Source: Streptomyces olindensis (GTDB lineage: Bacteria; Actinomycetota; Actinomycetes; Streptomycetales; Streptomycetaceae). Taken from it: a DNA stretch of 64,000 bases. The stretch spans positions 1-64,000 of the forward strand of contig JJOH01000024.1 in assembly GCA_000696115.1 (NCBI GenBank), given 5' to 3'. The notes under the pieces are model-generated. The model saw only the letters and a list, made by a program, of their open reading frames with translations, made no database searches and was not told the origin of the DNA. The position numbers were made by a program, and so were the translations under genes. Of this stretch, positions 26,799 through 36,641 are shown in pieces (positions within the stretch are counted from its first letter, which is position 1; each line of letters opens with the position of its first letter).

Positions 26799-27368
26799 CT
26801 ATCCGGTCCGCATGGCAGAGGCGATCCGTTCCACCGCCTCGTCGATCTGGACCAGGCACCGATGTACTTGTTCTGCAGGAGCACCGAGAGGGTCCATCAC
26901 CTCAATGTCACCGGCGCGCGCCGACATGACACCGCGGCGAGCGGCCGCGCCCTTGACCAGAGCCGGAAACCGTGCGGTGGGATCTACCAGGCCTGCGGCG
27001 TCCTCTGAGCGCACCAGCTGAGCGAATTCCCGGGCGGTGAACGCACGGGACAACGCGCGTACAGGGGACAGCCGCACAGCGGCCTCACGATGCTCCGTGG
27101 CGGCGCCCAGCACCAGGTCCGCGTTCTCGACCATCTCTTTGGTCAGGCGGCGGGAACCCGTCCCGCAGGGCTGTGCGCCACGGCCGAGGAGGAAGGAGGC
27201 AACAGCAGCCGCCATGGGCGTGCCCTCAACGGCACCGGTTCCCGCGCTGCTCAAGTGGAGCACACGCCGATGCTCGAACAGCCGATGCCTGAGCAGGCAC
27301 TCGGCAAGCGGAGACCGATAGACGTTGCCAGTGCACACCACGAGTACGCGGAACGGGGGCACACACAC
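26799..27368 (-). CDS. Low-molecular-weight protein tyrosine phosphatase (Wzb-like)
   Basis: 189 residues. The P-loop is VCTGNVYRSPLAE with nucleophile Cys12 and Arg18 (CX5R-S); the general-acid Asp sits in EVMDPLGAP (Asp159-Pro160). Length and motifs fit the low-Mr PTP family. In polysaccharide clusters this enzyme dephosphorylates the tyrosine-rich tail of the BY-kinase; here the kinase gene is 25 kb away at the other end of the island. GTG start at 27368 or 27362, with CCTGGAG upstream. Confidence 0.88.
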   Translation of the reverse strand: MCVPPFRVLVVCTGNVYRSPLAECLLRHRLFEHRRVLHLSSAGTGAVEGTPMAAAVASFLLGRGAQPCGTGSRRLTKEMVENADLVLGAATEHREAAVRLSPVRALSRAFTAREFAQLVRSEDAAGLVDPTARFPALVKGAAARRGVMSARAGDIEVMDPLGAPAEQVHRCLVQIDEAVERIASAMRTG

Positions 27369-27943
27369 TCCAGGGGGTCACAGGGCGGAACTTCAAAGCC
27401 TTTCGTCCGCAGCAGCGGTTGGTGCCCTGGGCATCGGAGAACTCAACACCATCGCGACGAAGCCGCCCAGCGAACCGCTGTCGAGAACATCGACGCAGGA
27501 TAACCAATCGGAATGTGCACGTGGGCAGCGTCACCCCTCGTGTCGGGTCAGGGGGCTTCTGATGGATCTCTGCGGCGTCGCGACGCACGGCACGCCGAGA
27601 GCACGCACCGAACGCCGCTCCTTCTTCCACGGAGACCCATGAGATGCCCCCTGAAAGATCGAGGTCAGCGTCTCCACTGGTCTATGCGTGAATTCGGTGG
27701 TCAGGAGACCGACAGCGATCCGGCGATCGCCCTACGCCATACAGTGCCTTATCTCCCGGACATGCTCAACAAGCACTATTCGGCGCTGCCCATGGACGTA
27801 CCGTCCTCAGGTGGCCTTCACGCTCACAGCAGCCTCCGCGGTTCTGCCCGTGATCGCAGTTGTATGCGCATCCTGCTCACCTCCAGCCGTATTCGTCCGA
27901 GGCTCCGACCTGATCTCACCGCACCGCCGACGGAGACGGCACC
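27369..27943. other. Divergent intergenic region at the left end of the island
   Basis: 575 bp between the phosphatase gene (minus) and the DUF4012 gene (plus). It must hold both promoters. Short hydrophobic ORFs occur (for example VAFTLTAASAVLPVIAVVCASC near 27830) but lack a ribosome site and are not called. Confidence 0.4.
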
Positions 27944-29905
27944 GTGAAAGGGGTCGTCAGCGCGAAGAATTCACTGGAAAAGGATGGTGACGTCCGCCCC
28001 ATGGCTGAAGAATCACGGATCACTGATTCATTCCTGCGCTGGCGACGGCGCCTCAGGCTCCCCGGAAGTACAGGGCGGTCCGTACTCGCCGCATCGACGC
28101 GCCGCTTCCCGAGGCTCCGGATCCGGCGAATCCTGTGGGCCGCCGCCCTCCTGTGCCTCGCCGGGGTGGCTTGGATTGTGGGTACCAGCCTGCTTGTTCG
28201 GGCGGAGCTCATGGCTGCCCAGCGGTCGCTGGAGACGCTTCGGTCTTCAGCCATGGGTGTCGCGGGGCACACGGTTCCGGTCGCGGGGACCGCGGGCCCG
28301 GAGGCAGGGACCCCAGACCCGGAAGCCGCGATGCGCTCCGCGGCGGCGCACGCGGCCCGGGCGCATCGCATCACCAGCGGACCGGCCTGGTATCTCCTCA
28401 CGCACACCCCGTACTTCGGTCGGCCCGCAGAAACCATCCGCGGCATCACGAAGGCCACCGACCGGTTGACTCACGATGTACTTCCGCCGGTCGTGAACAT
28501 CGCTTCCGATGTCGCGCGTGGCTCCCGGGGCGGAGGCTTCGCAGCCCTGCTCCCCGCCTTGGGCGGCCAGGCTCCGGCTCTGGAGCGGGCGGCGAGTATC
28601 GCCACAGAGACGCGCGCGGAGGTCCGGCAACTGCCCGGCAGCCCCTGGCCCCACGCGGTCGGTCACGCGCACACGCGACTCGTCCGGCTGCTCGACCGGA
28701 TCGTGCCCGCCACGGCGGATGCCGCAGTGGCCGCGCGGGTACTGCCACCGGTGCTGGGACAGCACAACCCGCGGCGGTACTTCGTCGTGGTGCAGAACAC
28801 AGCGGAAGCTCGTGGCACCGGCGGCATGCCAGGGGCCTTCGCCGTGATCACCGCCGACCGGGGACAACTGGGCTTCGAGGCCCTCGGCAACGACGACGCG
28901 GTGACGGGCTCGAACCCCGAGGTCGATCTGGGAGCCGAGTTCACCGCCCGCTACGGCCGGGCCCAGCCCACCCGGTACTGGGCCAACTCCAACCTCAGCC
29001 CGCACTTCCCGCACGCCGCCCGTATCTGGTCGGCAACCTGGCACCAGCGCAGCGGCCGGCAGGTGGACGGGGTCGTAGGCCTGGACCCCACCGTTCTGTC
29101 CCGACTGCTCCGCGTGACAGGTGCGCGACGGCTGGCCGACGGCACGCAGCTCACCGCCGACAATGTGCTGGACCTCGCGGAGCGCACCGGTTACGCGCGC
29201 TACCCCGACGACGCGCAGCGCAAGGCGTTCCTCCTGGATGTGGCGCGCACGGCGAGCGGCAGCCTGGTGAATGCCCTCCAGGACCCGCGGCGGCTCGCCG
29301 GGCTGGTCAGGGCCGTTTATGGCGACGCCGCCGAGGGACGGCTGAAGATGTGGAGTGCCCGGGAGAACGAGCAGCGTCTTCTGGCCACCCGTCCCTGGGG
29401 CGGCACCTTTCCCGAGGATCCCGGTCCCTTCGCCGGACTCGTCGTCAACAACGCCGCCGGCGGGAAGCTCGACTACTACCTCGAGCGCGAGCTGAGCTGG
29501 AACCCGGGCCCCTGTACCTCTCGTGGCCGGCTCGTCAGCGCACGGATCACGCTCAGGAACATGGCTCCGACGTCGGGACTTCCCGCGTATGTCACCCAGC
29601 GGGGTGACAAGCCGCCGTACAGGACCCGGCCGGGCGACAACCGGCTGCTGGTCTCCTACTACGCCAGCGTCGGCGCACACCTCACCGGCGCGTCCCTCGA
29701 CGGCCGGCCCGCCATGCTGCAAAGTGGCGTGGAGCGGCGGCACCCGGTCTACACGCTGGATGTGGAACTGCCCGCGCAAGGCACCCGGACCCTCACGCTC
29801 GACCTGGTCGAGCCGATCAGCGACCGCGAACCCGTACTGTGGCGCCAGCCGCTGGTCACACCGCTGCGGGCGCATGTGGGGCCCTACCCGGCGTGCGGCG
29901 ACTGA
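27944..29905 (+). CDS. DUF4012 membrane-anchored extracellular protein
   Basis: 653 residues. One N-terminal membrane segment (ILWAAALLCLAGVAWIVGTSLLV, about 64-86) with a long extracellular part: HITSGPAWYLLTHTPYFGRPAETIRGITKATDRLTHDVLPP, FVVVQNTAEARGTGGMPGAF and WHQRSGRQVDGVVGLDPTVLSRLLRVTG, as in DUF4012 proteins of actinobacterial polysaccharide clusters. LDYYLERELSW and a beta-rich C-terminus follow. The family is uncharacterised; roles in assembly or attachment of the polymer outside the cell are proposed only by context. GTG start (27944) has GGAGACGGCACC upstream; an ATG at 28001 is an alternative. Confidence 0.83.
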   Translation: MKGVVSAKNSLEKDGDVRPMAEESRITDSFLRWRRRLRLPGSTGRSVLAASTRRFPRLRIRRILWAAALLCLAGVAWIVGTSLLVRAELMAAQRSLETLRSSAMGVAGHTVPVAGTAGPEAGTPDPEAAMRSAAAHAARAHRITSGPAWYLLTHTPYFGRPAETIRGITKATDRLTHDVLPPVVNIASDVARGSRGGGFAALLPALGGQAPALERAASIATETRAEVRQLPGSPWPHAVGHAHTRLVRLLDRIVPATADAAVAARVLPPVLGQHNPRRYFVVVQNTAEARGTGGMPGAFAVITADRGQLGFEALGNDDAVTGSNPEVDLGAEFTARYGRAQPTRYWANSNLSPHFPHAARIWSATWHQRSGRQVDGVVGLDPTVLSRLLRVTGARRLADGTQLTADNVLDLAERTGYARYPDDAQRKAFLLDVARTASGSLVNALQDPRRLAGLVRAVYGDAAEGRLKMWSARENEQRLLATRPWGGTFPEDPGPFAGLVVNNAAGGKLDYYLERELSWNPGPCTSRGRLVSARITLRNMAPTSGLPAYVTQRGDKPPYRTRPGDNRLLVSYYASVGAHLTGASLDGRPAMLQSGVERRHPVYTLDVELPAQGTRTLTLDLVEPISDREPVLWRQPLVTPLRAHVGPYPACGD

Positions 29906-29945
29906 CGGCGGCACACCAGCGGGCCAGGGACGAAACCAGAAGGGA

Positions 29946-31091
29946 TCAGCCGGCCTGCGCCGCTCTTCCGGCCAGCGCTGCCCGCCGCCTGCGAGCCCCG
30001 TCCGCCAAGGCCGCGTAGACGTCGTCGAACCACGCGGCGGTGGCGGCCACGTCCACCGAAGGTGTGCCGGCCAGCGCTCCGGTGGAGAGCGCCGCGTGCA
30101 CCTCGGGGCGCATGGCGCGCAGGATGGCCTCGGCCAGCCGTTGCGGGTATCCGGGCTCGACGAGGATGCCGTTGCCACCGTCGTGGACCAGGTCGGGGAT
30201 GCCTCCGACCGCCGGGGCCACCACGGGCACGCCGGACGCGATGGCCTCCATGACGACCACGGGCATCGCCTCGTGATGCGACGACAGCACCAGGGCGTCG
30301 GCCGCCGCCACCAGCCGGCCGGCTTGCCGCACCCGTCCCAGGTAGCGCACCCGGTCGCCCAGCCCACGTCGGTCGATGTCCGCGAGCACCTGTTCTCGCA
30401 GTGGCCCGTCCCCGGCGAGGACGAACAGCGCGTCAGGACGCCGGCTCAGCACCACTTCGGCCGCGTCGAGCATCATCGGATGGTTCTTCACCGCGCGGAA
30501 GTTCGCGACGAACGCGAGGACGAAGGCGTCGCCCGGGATCCCGAACTCGGCTCGTAGCTGGTCCGCCTGCCGGGCCCAGCCACGCTGGACGGCGACGTCC
30601 ACGCCGTGAATGCGAGTGCGGACCGCACGGGCGCCCCGCACGGTCCTGGAAGCGGCCACCTGCGGTGAGACGGCCACTGTCAGGTCGTCCAGACGGCGGG
30701 TCGTCCGGTTGACCAGTCCGGTCAGCGGGTGACACGACACACAATGCACCGTCGAGACCAGCGCCGGCCGCGGGCGCCTCAGGTGCAGGACCGGGCGCAG
30801 CACCGCAGCGAGCAACGGTGAGTGCACATTGACCACATCGGGGGCCAGCCGCCGCACCACGCCCACCATCCTGAGGTAGCGCCGCCACCGTGGAGAGGAC
30901 CGAAGGTCGACGACCGTCACACCGCAGTCCCGGAGCGCGTTCACCAGTTCGTCCGTCGCCGCCCGCAGGAAGACCACGGTGTAGTCGCGGCCAGTGCGCG
31001 GTGCCTGGCGCAGGCGGTTCACGAGGAGAACCTCGGCACCGCCCACGTCCAGGGTCTTGATCACTTCGCAGATACGGGTCGTCTTCCCCAC
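29946..31091 (-). CDS. Glycosyltransferase family 4
   Basis: 381 residues, GT-B fold. N-terminal ICEVIKTLDVGGAEVLLVNRL is the acceptor-side Gly-rich loop; C-terminal VLAFVANFRAVKNHPMMLDAAE, FVLAGDGPLREQV and SSHHEAMPVVVMEAIASGVPVVAPAVGGIPDLV hold the EX7E nucleotide-sugar site (E in HHEAMPVVVMEA). Cytosolic face of the membrane. It probably adds a sugar to the lipid-linked unit started by the WecA-like enzyme encoded 40 bp upstream on the same strand; donor unknown. Confidence 0.9.
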   Translation of the reverse strand: MGKTTRICEVIKTLDVGGAEVLLVNRLRQAPRTGRDYTVVFLRAATDELVNALRDCGVTVVDLRSSPRWRRYLRMVGVVRRLAPDVVNVHSPLLAAVLRPVLHLRRPRPALVSTVHCVSCHPLTGLVNRTTRRLDDLTVAVSPQVAASRTVRGARAVRTRIHGVDVAVQRGWARQADQLRAEFGIPGDAFVLAFVANFRAVKNHPMMLDAAEVVLSRRPDALFVLAGDGPLREQVLADIDRRGLGDRVRYLGRVRQAGRLVAAADALVLSSHHEAMPVVVMEAIASGVPVVAPAVGGIPDLVHDGGNGILVEPGYPQRLAEAILRAMRPEVHAALSTGALAGTPSVDVAATAAWFDDVYAALADGARRRRAALAGRAAQAG

Positions 31092-31130
31092 ACCGCCCTC
31101 CCAGGTCGAGCGAACTTGTGTGATCGCCCG

Positions 31131-32339
31131 TCAGCCTCGGCTCGAGTCCGGTGCCGACGGGCCGCTGGCCGCGGGGAACATCGCGCTGGTCTTGCCGACT
31201 TCCCGACTGTGCGGTACGTCTGCCGGCCGAGCCGGCTGGACGCGACGCCCGAGCGTTCCGCTGCGCCTCAGCGTCTTGGCAGAACGCGCCATGCGTCCCG
31301 GAGCACCGGCCCGGGCTTCGGCGCGCGCGGGAAGGCCTGCCACGGAGGGGACTCCGAGCAGCAGCCGGACCGCTGCGGCGCCCACCAGGACGGCCGCGAC
31401 AAGCGCGACCCCCGGAGCGACCGCCCCGTGCGTCACGAGCGCTCCGCACAGGCAGCCGAGCGCCGCGACGACGCAGAGGACACGTACGACCTGCTGGACC
31501 GTCATCCCCATCCGGCGCAGCCGGTGGGTCATGTGATCCGTGCCGCCCTGCAGCAGCGGCCTCGACTCGCGGTAGCGGGACGTCATCACCAGGGTGGTGT
31601 CCACCGTCGGGATCAGCGTGGCCAGCAGAAGGGCGACGGGACCGGCCAGGCCGTCGGCTCCCCGGTGGAGCACCAGCACCGCCGAGGACAGCGTGAAGCC
31701 GAGGAAGAGCGACCCCGCGTCCCCGAGGAAGATGCGTGCCGGGTGCCGGTTGTGAAAGAGGAAACCGAGGCAGGCTCCGGCCAGGGCCGCCACCACTACA
31801 CCCGGGCCGTCGGACGCGACGGTGAGGCATACCAGCCCGCCGATGACGGCACACAGCGACGAAGCCACGCCGTCCATGTTGTCCAGCAGGTTGAATGCGT
31901 TCGTCATGAAGACGATCCACAGGACGGCGAGCACCGCGTCGATCGCGCTGCCGAAGAGCGTCGGATGCCCCCCTGCCAGGACCACCGTCGCGGCAGCCGA
32001 TGTCTCGACGCACAGCCGGATGCCCGGGCCGAGCTGGCGCAGATCGTCGATGAGCCCGAGGGCACACACGATCGTCCCGCAACCGAGCAGCACCGCGAGA
32101 GCCGGGTCGAGGACACTGCGGGCGAGCGCGGCGGCCGTACCCGCGGTAAGGGTGGCGACCGCGACCGCGACACCGCCCAGATAGGGCGTCGGCCGGGTGT
32201 GCGCCTTGCGGGCGTTGGGCCGGTCGGTGATCCCATGGAGCACGGCGAAGCGCCGCAAGGGCTCCGTCAGCACGAGTGCGAGCAGCAGCGCCGCAGCACC
32301 TGCTCCCGCCATCCAGAGCGCCGAACTCACGCCGGCCAT
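31131..32339 (-). CDS. WecA/MraY-type undecaprenyl-phosphate sugar-1-phosphate transferase
   Basis: 402 residues from the ATG at 32339, overlapping the stop of the epimerase gene by 13 bases. About ten hydrophobic segments. Conserved cytosolic loops: RPNARKAHTRPTPYLGG, LIDDLRQLGP (DD pair), TNAFNLLDNMDGVAS (NxxNxxDxxDG), RIFLGDAGSLFLGF and GGTDHMTHRL. This family transfers GlcNAc-1-P or similar onto undecaprenyl phosphate, the first membrane step. It is the only initiating enzyme in the window, as no WbaP-type transferase is seen. The last 80 residues are basic and disordered. Confidence 0.93.
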   Translation of the reverse strand: MAGVSSALWMAGAGAAALLLALVLTEPLRRFAVLHGITDRPNARKAHTRPTPYLGGVAVAVATLTAGTAAALARSVLDPALAVLLGCGTIVCALGLIDDLRQLGPGIRLCVETSAAATVVLAGGHPTLFGSAIDAVLAVLWIVFMTNAFNLLDNMDGVASSLCAVIGGLVCLTVASDGPGVVVAALAGACLGFLFHNRHPARIFLGDAGSLFLGFTLSSAVLVLHRGADGLAGPVALLLATLIPTVDTTLVMTSRYRESRPLLQGGTDHMTHRLRRMGMTVQQVVRVLCVVAALGCLCGALVTHGAVAPGVALVAAVLVGAAAVRLLLGVPSVAGLPARAEARAGAPGRMARSAKTLRRSGTLGRRVQPARPADVPHSREVGKTSAMFPAASGPSAPDSSRG

Positions 32340-33415
32340 GGTGCTGCGAGGGCGGTCTCGGAAACGGGTGTGCCGGCCGGCGGGACACGCTGTCCCGAGT
32401 GCTCCAACGCCGCCGGTACGGTCGCCGGCGGCCGCCCGTGCCATTCGGCACGGGCGTCCGCGATCGCGTCCGAGAGGATGTCGGAGAGCGTACGCCGAGG
32501 CCGCCAGCCGGTCAGGGCGCGAAGCTTCGTGGTGTCCGGGACCCGGCGTTCCATGTCCTCGAAGCCCGGTCCGTACGCGTCGTCGTACGACAGATGCTCC
32601 ACCAGGGAGACACTCTTGGCCTGGGTGATGATCCGGTCGGCGAGCTCCCGGATGCTGATCTCGTCGTCCGCGCCGATGTTGAAGATTTGTCCTTCCGCGT
32701 CCGGGCGTTCCAGCAGGAGCAGCAAGGCCGCGACGGCGTCGGCGACATGCAGGAAGCAGCGTCTTTGACGGCCGCTCGCATGGATCGTGAGGGGCTCCCC
32801 CCGCACCGCCTGCCGGGCGAAGCGTGGGATGACCATCCCGTACGCCGGACTCTGGCGGGGCCCCACGGTGTTGAAGAACCGGACCACGGTCGACCGCAGC
32901 CCCCGCTCACGGTGGTAGAGGCAGGCCATGATCTCGTCCACCGCCTTGGCCGTGCTGTACGACCAGCGGGCCACGGAAGGGCTGCCCAGGATGCGGTCGG
33001 AGGTCTCGGTCAGCCGTCCGGAGGAGTTCTTTCCGTAGATTTCCGACGTGCTGGCGATCAGGATCCTGCGTTCATGCCGATGCGCGGACTCGATGACTGT
33101 TTCAGTGCCCTTCGTGTTCGTGATGAAGGATGTCAACGGCTGTTCGACAATGAGCTTTACCCCTACGGCGGCAGCCAGATGAATGACGGTCTCGCACTCC
33201 TGCACCAGCCTGTCGACGAGCGGTGCGTCCAGAACGGAGCCGCGCACAAAGCGGAAAAGCGGATTCGCCTCCGCCCGGGCGATGTTTCCCGGTTGCCCGG
33301 TGGAAAGGTCATCGAGAACCACCACGCGGTGCCCCTCGGCGAGCAGTGCGTCGACGAGATGGGAGCCGATGAAGCCAGCCCCGCCAGTAACCAGGTATTT
33401 CGAACAATGTTCCAT
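32327..33415 (-). CDS. NAD-dependent nucleotide-sugar epimerase/dehydratase (UDP-sugar, extended SDR)
   Basis: 362 residues. NAD motif TGGAGFIGSHL (10-20), STSEIYG (122-128) and YSTAK (Tyr153, Lys157), followed by VVRFFNTVGPRQSPAYGMVIPRF. The extended SDR family includes GalE, UDP-glucuronate decarboxylase and dTDP-glucose dehydratase; SEIYG with RFFNTVGPRQ is most like UDP-glucuronic acid decarboxylase/epimerase types. With the UDP-sugar dehydrogenase encoded divergently it could use a UDP-uronic acid. Substrate not provable from sequence. Confidence 0.87.
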   Translation of the reverse strand: MEHCSKYLVTGGAGFIGSHLVDALLAEGHRVVVLDDLSTGQPGNIARAEANPLFRFVRGSVLDAPLVDRLVQECETVIHLAAAVGVKLIVEQPLTSFITNTKGTETVIESAHRHERRILIASTSEIYGKNSSGRLTETSDRILGSPSVARWSYSTAKAVDEIMACLYHRERGLRSTVVRFFNTVGPRQSPAYGMVIPRFARQAVRGEPLTIHASGRQRRCFLHVADAVAALLLLLERPDAEGQIFNIGADDEISIRELADRIITQAKSVSLVEHLSYDDAYGPGFEDMERRVPDTTKLRALTGWRPRRTLSDILSDAIADARAEWHGRPPATVPAALEHSGQRVPPAGTPVSETALAAPWPA

Positions 33416-33674
33416 GCGCCGTCACTCCGGTTCGGATGGTGGGTCTCGGTCCCCTGGCAGAGCTCGGTCGCATCACCGAGCCAACGTTCACCTATGCGAT
33501 CGGCAGCCGTAATTGAAACATCGTCACGCCATGTTGACGCCCTTCGACGCGTCTTGTCGTTACGGAATTAGAGTGATGCGAGCCAGACATGCACAGCAGA
33601 TGCCGATCGAAGCGGCCGTATGTGTATCAAATTGGCTTGACATAATGGCGGTTGCAAAAAAATCGGAGTGATGA
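33416..33674. promoter_or_regulatory. Divergent promoter region between epimerase and UDP-sugar dehydrogenase
   Basis: 259 bp, markedly AT-richer than its surroundings, separating two divergent transcription units of the island. It contains ttgaca (near 33637) followed by an A-rich run before the ribosome site cggag, and several AT tracts. No clear operator palindrome was found. Confidence 0.45.
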
Positions 33675-34955
33675 GTGCGTCAGAGCAGCCGTACGAGCGG
33701 AAGCAAGCTGGTCGTTGTCGGCCTGGGGTACGTGGGTCTGCCACTGGCCATGCGGGCCGTCGAAGCCGGCTTTTCCGTCATCGGCGTGGACACCGATGAG
33801 TTGCGTGTCAAGCGCCTGGGCGCCTGCGACTCATACATCGAGGGCGTCGACAGCGCGAGCCTTGCGGCAGCGGCGGACAGCGGCCTCTTCCACGCCACCA
33901 CCGACTACAAGACGATCGACAGTGTCGACGTCTGTGTTATCACCGTGCCGACCCCGCTGCGCGAGGGCGTACCCGATCTGGGCTTCGTGGAGTGCGCCGG
34001 TCGAAGCATCGCCCCCCACCTCGGCCCCGGCTCCACCGTGATCCTGGAGTCCACCACGTATCCGGGGACGACCGAGTGCCTGCTGCGGCCGCTGCTGGAG
34101 GCGGGCAGCGGGCTGGAGGCCGGTCGGGACTTCCACCTCGGTTACTCCCCGGAGCGCATCGACCCCGGGAACCCCGACTGGCACCTGGAGAACACGCCCA
34201 AGGTGATCTCGGGGATCGACGAGGCATCGCTCGGCAGCATCGAGCGTTTCTATGCCTCCATCGTGGAGCGCACCGTGCCCGTGAGCTCGTGCCGCACCGC
34301 CGAACTGACCAAGCTGCTGGAGAACACCTTCCGGCACGTCAACATCGCGTTGGTCAACGAGATGGCCATGATCTCGAGGCAGTTGGGGGCGGACATCTGG
34401 GAGGCGGTCGAGGCCGCGAGTACCAAGCCGTTCGGTTTCATGCCGTTCAGTCCCGGGCCGGGTGTGGGCGGACACTGCCTGCCGGTGGACCCCTCCTATC
34501 TGTCGTGGCAGGTCAAGAGACTGCTGAGGCAGGACGTCCGGTTCGTCACCCTGGCCAACGAGATCAACGACCACATGCCCGACCACGTCGTCCGGCGGAT
34601 CACACACGGGCTGAACAAGCGCGGCAAGTCGGTCAATGGCTCCCGCGTGCTGCAACTCGGCCTGTCCTACAAGAAGAACACCGGCGACATCCGAGAGTCG
34701 CCCGCCCTCGTCATCGCCCGGTCGCTGCTCGCTCTCGGCGCCCACCTGGTCGTGGCGGAGCCGCACACCGACTCGTATCTCGTTCCCCCGGACATCACCC
34801 GGGTGGAGCTCACCGAGGCGGAGATCCGGACCGCCGACGTGGTCCTGGTGACGACCGACCACGACGCCTTCGACTATGCACTCGTCGAACGGGCCGGGGC
34901 GTACGTTTTCGACACGCGTAACCGCTGCCGGGGCGAGCGTGTCGAGATTCTCTGA
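33675..34955 (+). CDS. Nucleotide-sugar (UDP-sugar) 6-dehydrogenase
   Basis: 426 residues, normal for the UDP-Glc/UDP-GlcNAc/GDP-Man dehydrogenase family. Rossmann motif VVVGLGYVGLPL (13-24), ESTTYPGTTE, catalytic Cys268 in GPGVGGHCLPVDPSYL, the family Lys in AELTKLLENTFRHVNIALVNE, and C-terminal LGLSYKKNTGDIRESPAL. The reaction is a two-step NAD oxidation to the uronic acid. The HCLPVDP and GDIRESPAL signatures are more like the WecC/UDP-HexNAcA group than plain UDP-Glc dehydrogenase (inference). GTG start with cggag upstream. Confidence 0.93.
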   Translation: MRQSSRTSGSKLVVVGLGYVGLPLAMRAVEAGFSVIGVDTDELRVKRLGACDSYIEGVDSASLAAAADSGLFHATTDYKTIDSVDVCVITVPTPLREGVPDLGFVECAGRSIAPHLGPGSTVILESTTYPGTTECLLRPLLEAGSGLEAGRDFHLGYSPERIDPGNPDWHLENTPKVISGIDEASLGSIERFYASIVERTVPVSSCRTAELTKLLENTFRHVNIALVNEMAMISRQLGADIWEAVEAASTKPFGFMPFSPGPGVGGHCLPVDPSYLSWQVKRLLRQDVRFVTLANEINDHMPDHVVRRITHGLNKRGKSVNGSRVLQLGLSYKKNTGDIRESPALVIARSLLALGAHLVVAEPHTDSYLVPPDITRVELTEAEIRTADVVLVTTDHDAFDYALVERAGAYVFDTRNRCRGERVEIL

Positions 34956-34999
34956 CCGCGTACGGGCTGCCAGGAGGTGCAGCGGCAGGTGAAGGGGCT

Positions 35000-36409
35000 T
35001 TGACGCACGGGCGCCACTGCGGGGCCAACCACCAGACGCGCGCGAGGTGCTGGGCAGGGCTCCACCGCTGGAAACGGCACCTGCGGACGTTCGGCTCACT
35101 CACCGCGGCCAGCCAGGTCGAGGCGGCGGTGTCGTTCGCCACCACAGCCGTGCTGGTCCGGCAGGTCGGCAGCACGGGGGCGGGAGAGGTGCTTTTGGTC
35201 CAGGCCATGGCATCGATCTGGTTCCTGCTGTGGGATCCACGCTTCGAAGACGCCCAGCAGCGGTTCGTCCCCATGGAACAGCGTCACGGCTCCGGCCGCG
35301 GAACCCGACTGTACCGCCGGCTTCTCCGGCTGGACCTTGCGGCGGGACTGATTGCAACGGTCGTGGGTGTGGTTGCGGCGTTGGCTGCCGCAGCCATCGG
35401 ATGGATCTCCGCCGAAAGGCTCACGCTCCTCGTGCCGGCCCTGCTGGCAGCGGGAGCGGTCACGCCCATGGGGAGCGCCTCGGTCGGCTTCGCGATCGCC
35501 GACCAACTCTCGCGGCTCGGAGTGGTTCGTCTGGTGCTCGCCGTCTTCGGATGCCTGGCGACGCTGTCGGCGTTGGTGGCGGCCGGCGTCGTCGGCTACC
35601 TGGTGGCGACCGCGATCAGCGGTCTGGTTTCCACGGTGGTCTTCACGCTGCTCGCCTGGCGGCAGGTGTACCGGGCGTGTGGCCCGCCCTGCGACGGCGC
35701 CGTCCCCACGCCACCGGGAATGGTTCCCTTCCTGGTGAAGAGTTCGGCGACCCAATCCGTCGCCCTGGCCGCGGACAGCGGCGCCTCCCTGCTGGCCGGT
35801 CTGCTCGGAGGTCCCGCCCTCGTCACGTACCTGAAAATCGCCGGAGCCCCGGGCCGTCTCTTCGGGAGCTTCGTCAACCCGGTGGCGGCACAGCTTCACC
35901 CGCGCCTGGCACGGGCCGCAGCCGATGGGTGCCATGCGACGGTGATGCGTGACATCCTCCGGTCGAGCGCCCTCATTGGAAGCACCGCACTGGTCGCCGT
36001 GGTGATCGCGGCTCCCCTCCTCAGCCTGCTCCTCGGCCTGGTCTACGGCTCCGAATACACGGTGCTGTCAACGGCGGCGGCGGTGATGCTGGCCGGGGCC
36101 GCGCTGCGTGGCACCGTGGTCTGGTCCAAGGTGCTGCCCTCGGCTCTTGGGTTCCCAGGCGTCAGGCTGGTCTTTCTCACCGCCGAGGCCCTCTGTCAGC
36201 TCGGGCTGCTGGTCGGCGTCATCCAGGTCTGCGCGGTTGCGATGTGCAGCATGCTGGCCTTCGCATGGGGTTCGCTGGTCCTGCTGTCACTGAGCGCGGT
36301 CGGCTGGTTCCTCGTCCTGTGGTTTCTCCTCCGGGCGATGGCCACTCCCGGCGCCGCCCCGGGTGTTGCCGCTGTTCGGCTGGTACCCGATGCTGACCCG
36401 AACGCCTGA
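35000..36409 (+). CDS. Wzx-like polysaccharide flippase
   Basis: 469 residues, about 12 hydrophobic segments, for example LIATVVGVVAALAAAAIGWI and STALVAVVIAAPLLSLLLG. SLTAASQVEAAVSFATTAVLVRQVGSTGAGEVLLVQ at the start matches the first two helices of the MATE/MOP exporter superfamily. The expected job is to flip the undecaprenyl-linked repeat unit to the outer face. TTG start at 35000 with GGTGAAGGGG before it. Follows the dehydrogenase by 44 bp on the same strand. Confidence 0.87.
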   Translation: MTHGRHCGANHQTRARCWAGLHRWKRHLRTFGSLTAASQVEAAVSFATTAVLVRQVGSTGAGEVLLVQAMASIWFLLWDPRFEDAQQRFVPMEQRHGSGRGTRLYRRLLRLDLAAGLIATVVGVVAALAAAAIGWISAERLTLLVPALLAAGAVTPMGSASVGFAIADQLSRLGVVRLVLAVFGCLATLSALVAAGVVGYLVATAISGLVSTVVFTLLAWRQVYRACGPPCDGAVPTPPGMVPFLVKSSATQSVALAADSGASLLAGLLGGPALVTYLKIAGAPGRLFGSFVNPVAAQLHPRLARAAADGCHATVMRDILRSSALIGSTALVAVVIAAPLLSLLLGLVYGSEYTVLSTAAAVMLAGAALRGTVVWSKVLPSALGFPGVRLVFLTAEALCQLGLLVGVIQVCAVAMCSMLAFAWGSLVLLSLSAVGWFLVLWFLLRAMATPGAAPGVAAVRLVPDADPNA

Positions 36410-36641
36410 GGGGGACACAGCGTCGGTCCGAGGCCGCCGAACCAGCACATCCAGGTCGGAAGGGACGTCGTCGGGGTTCGATGCCGTCGAGAGAACCTTG
36501 CTCGGGTACGCCCTCGTGTCCCGCGAAGGCGACCCGGTCGGCTCAGCGACGTGCCCACCGATGCCGGGAGGAGCAGCCGCCGGCGGTCAGCGGACCGACT
36601 TCCGGTGCCGGGACGATGCCTGCGCTCCGTACGGGGACTCC

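Noticed and set aside
27800..27900. Hydrophobic ORF resembling a lipoprotein signal
   Set aside because: No ribosome binding site, frame runs into Arg-rich sequence, and it overlaps the promoter area of the DUF4012 gene.
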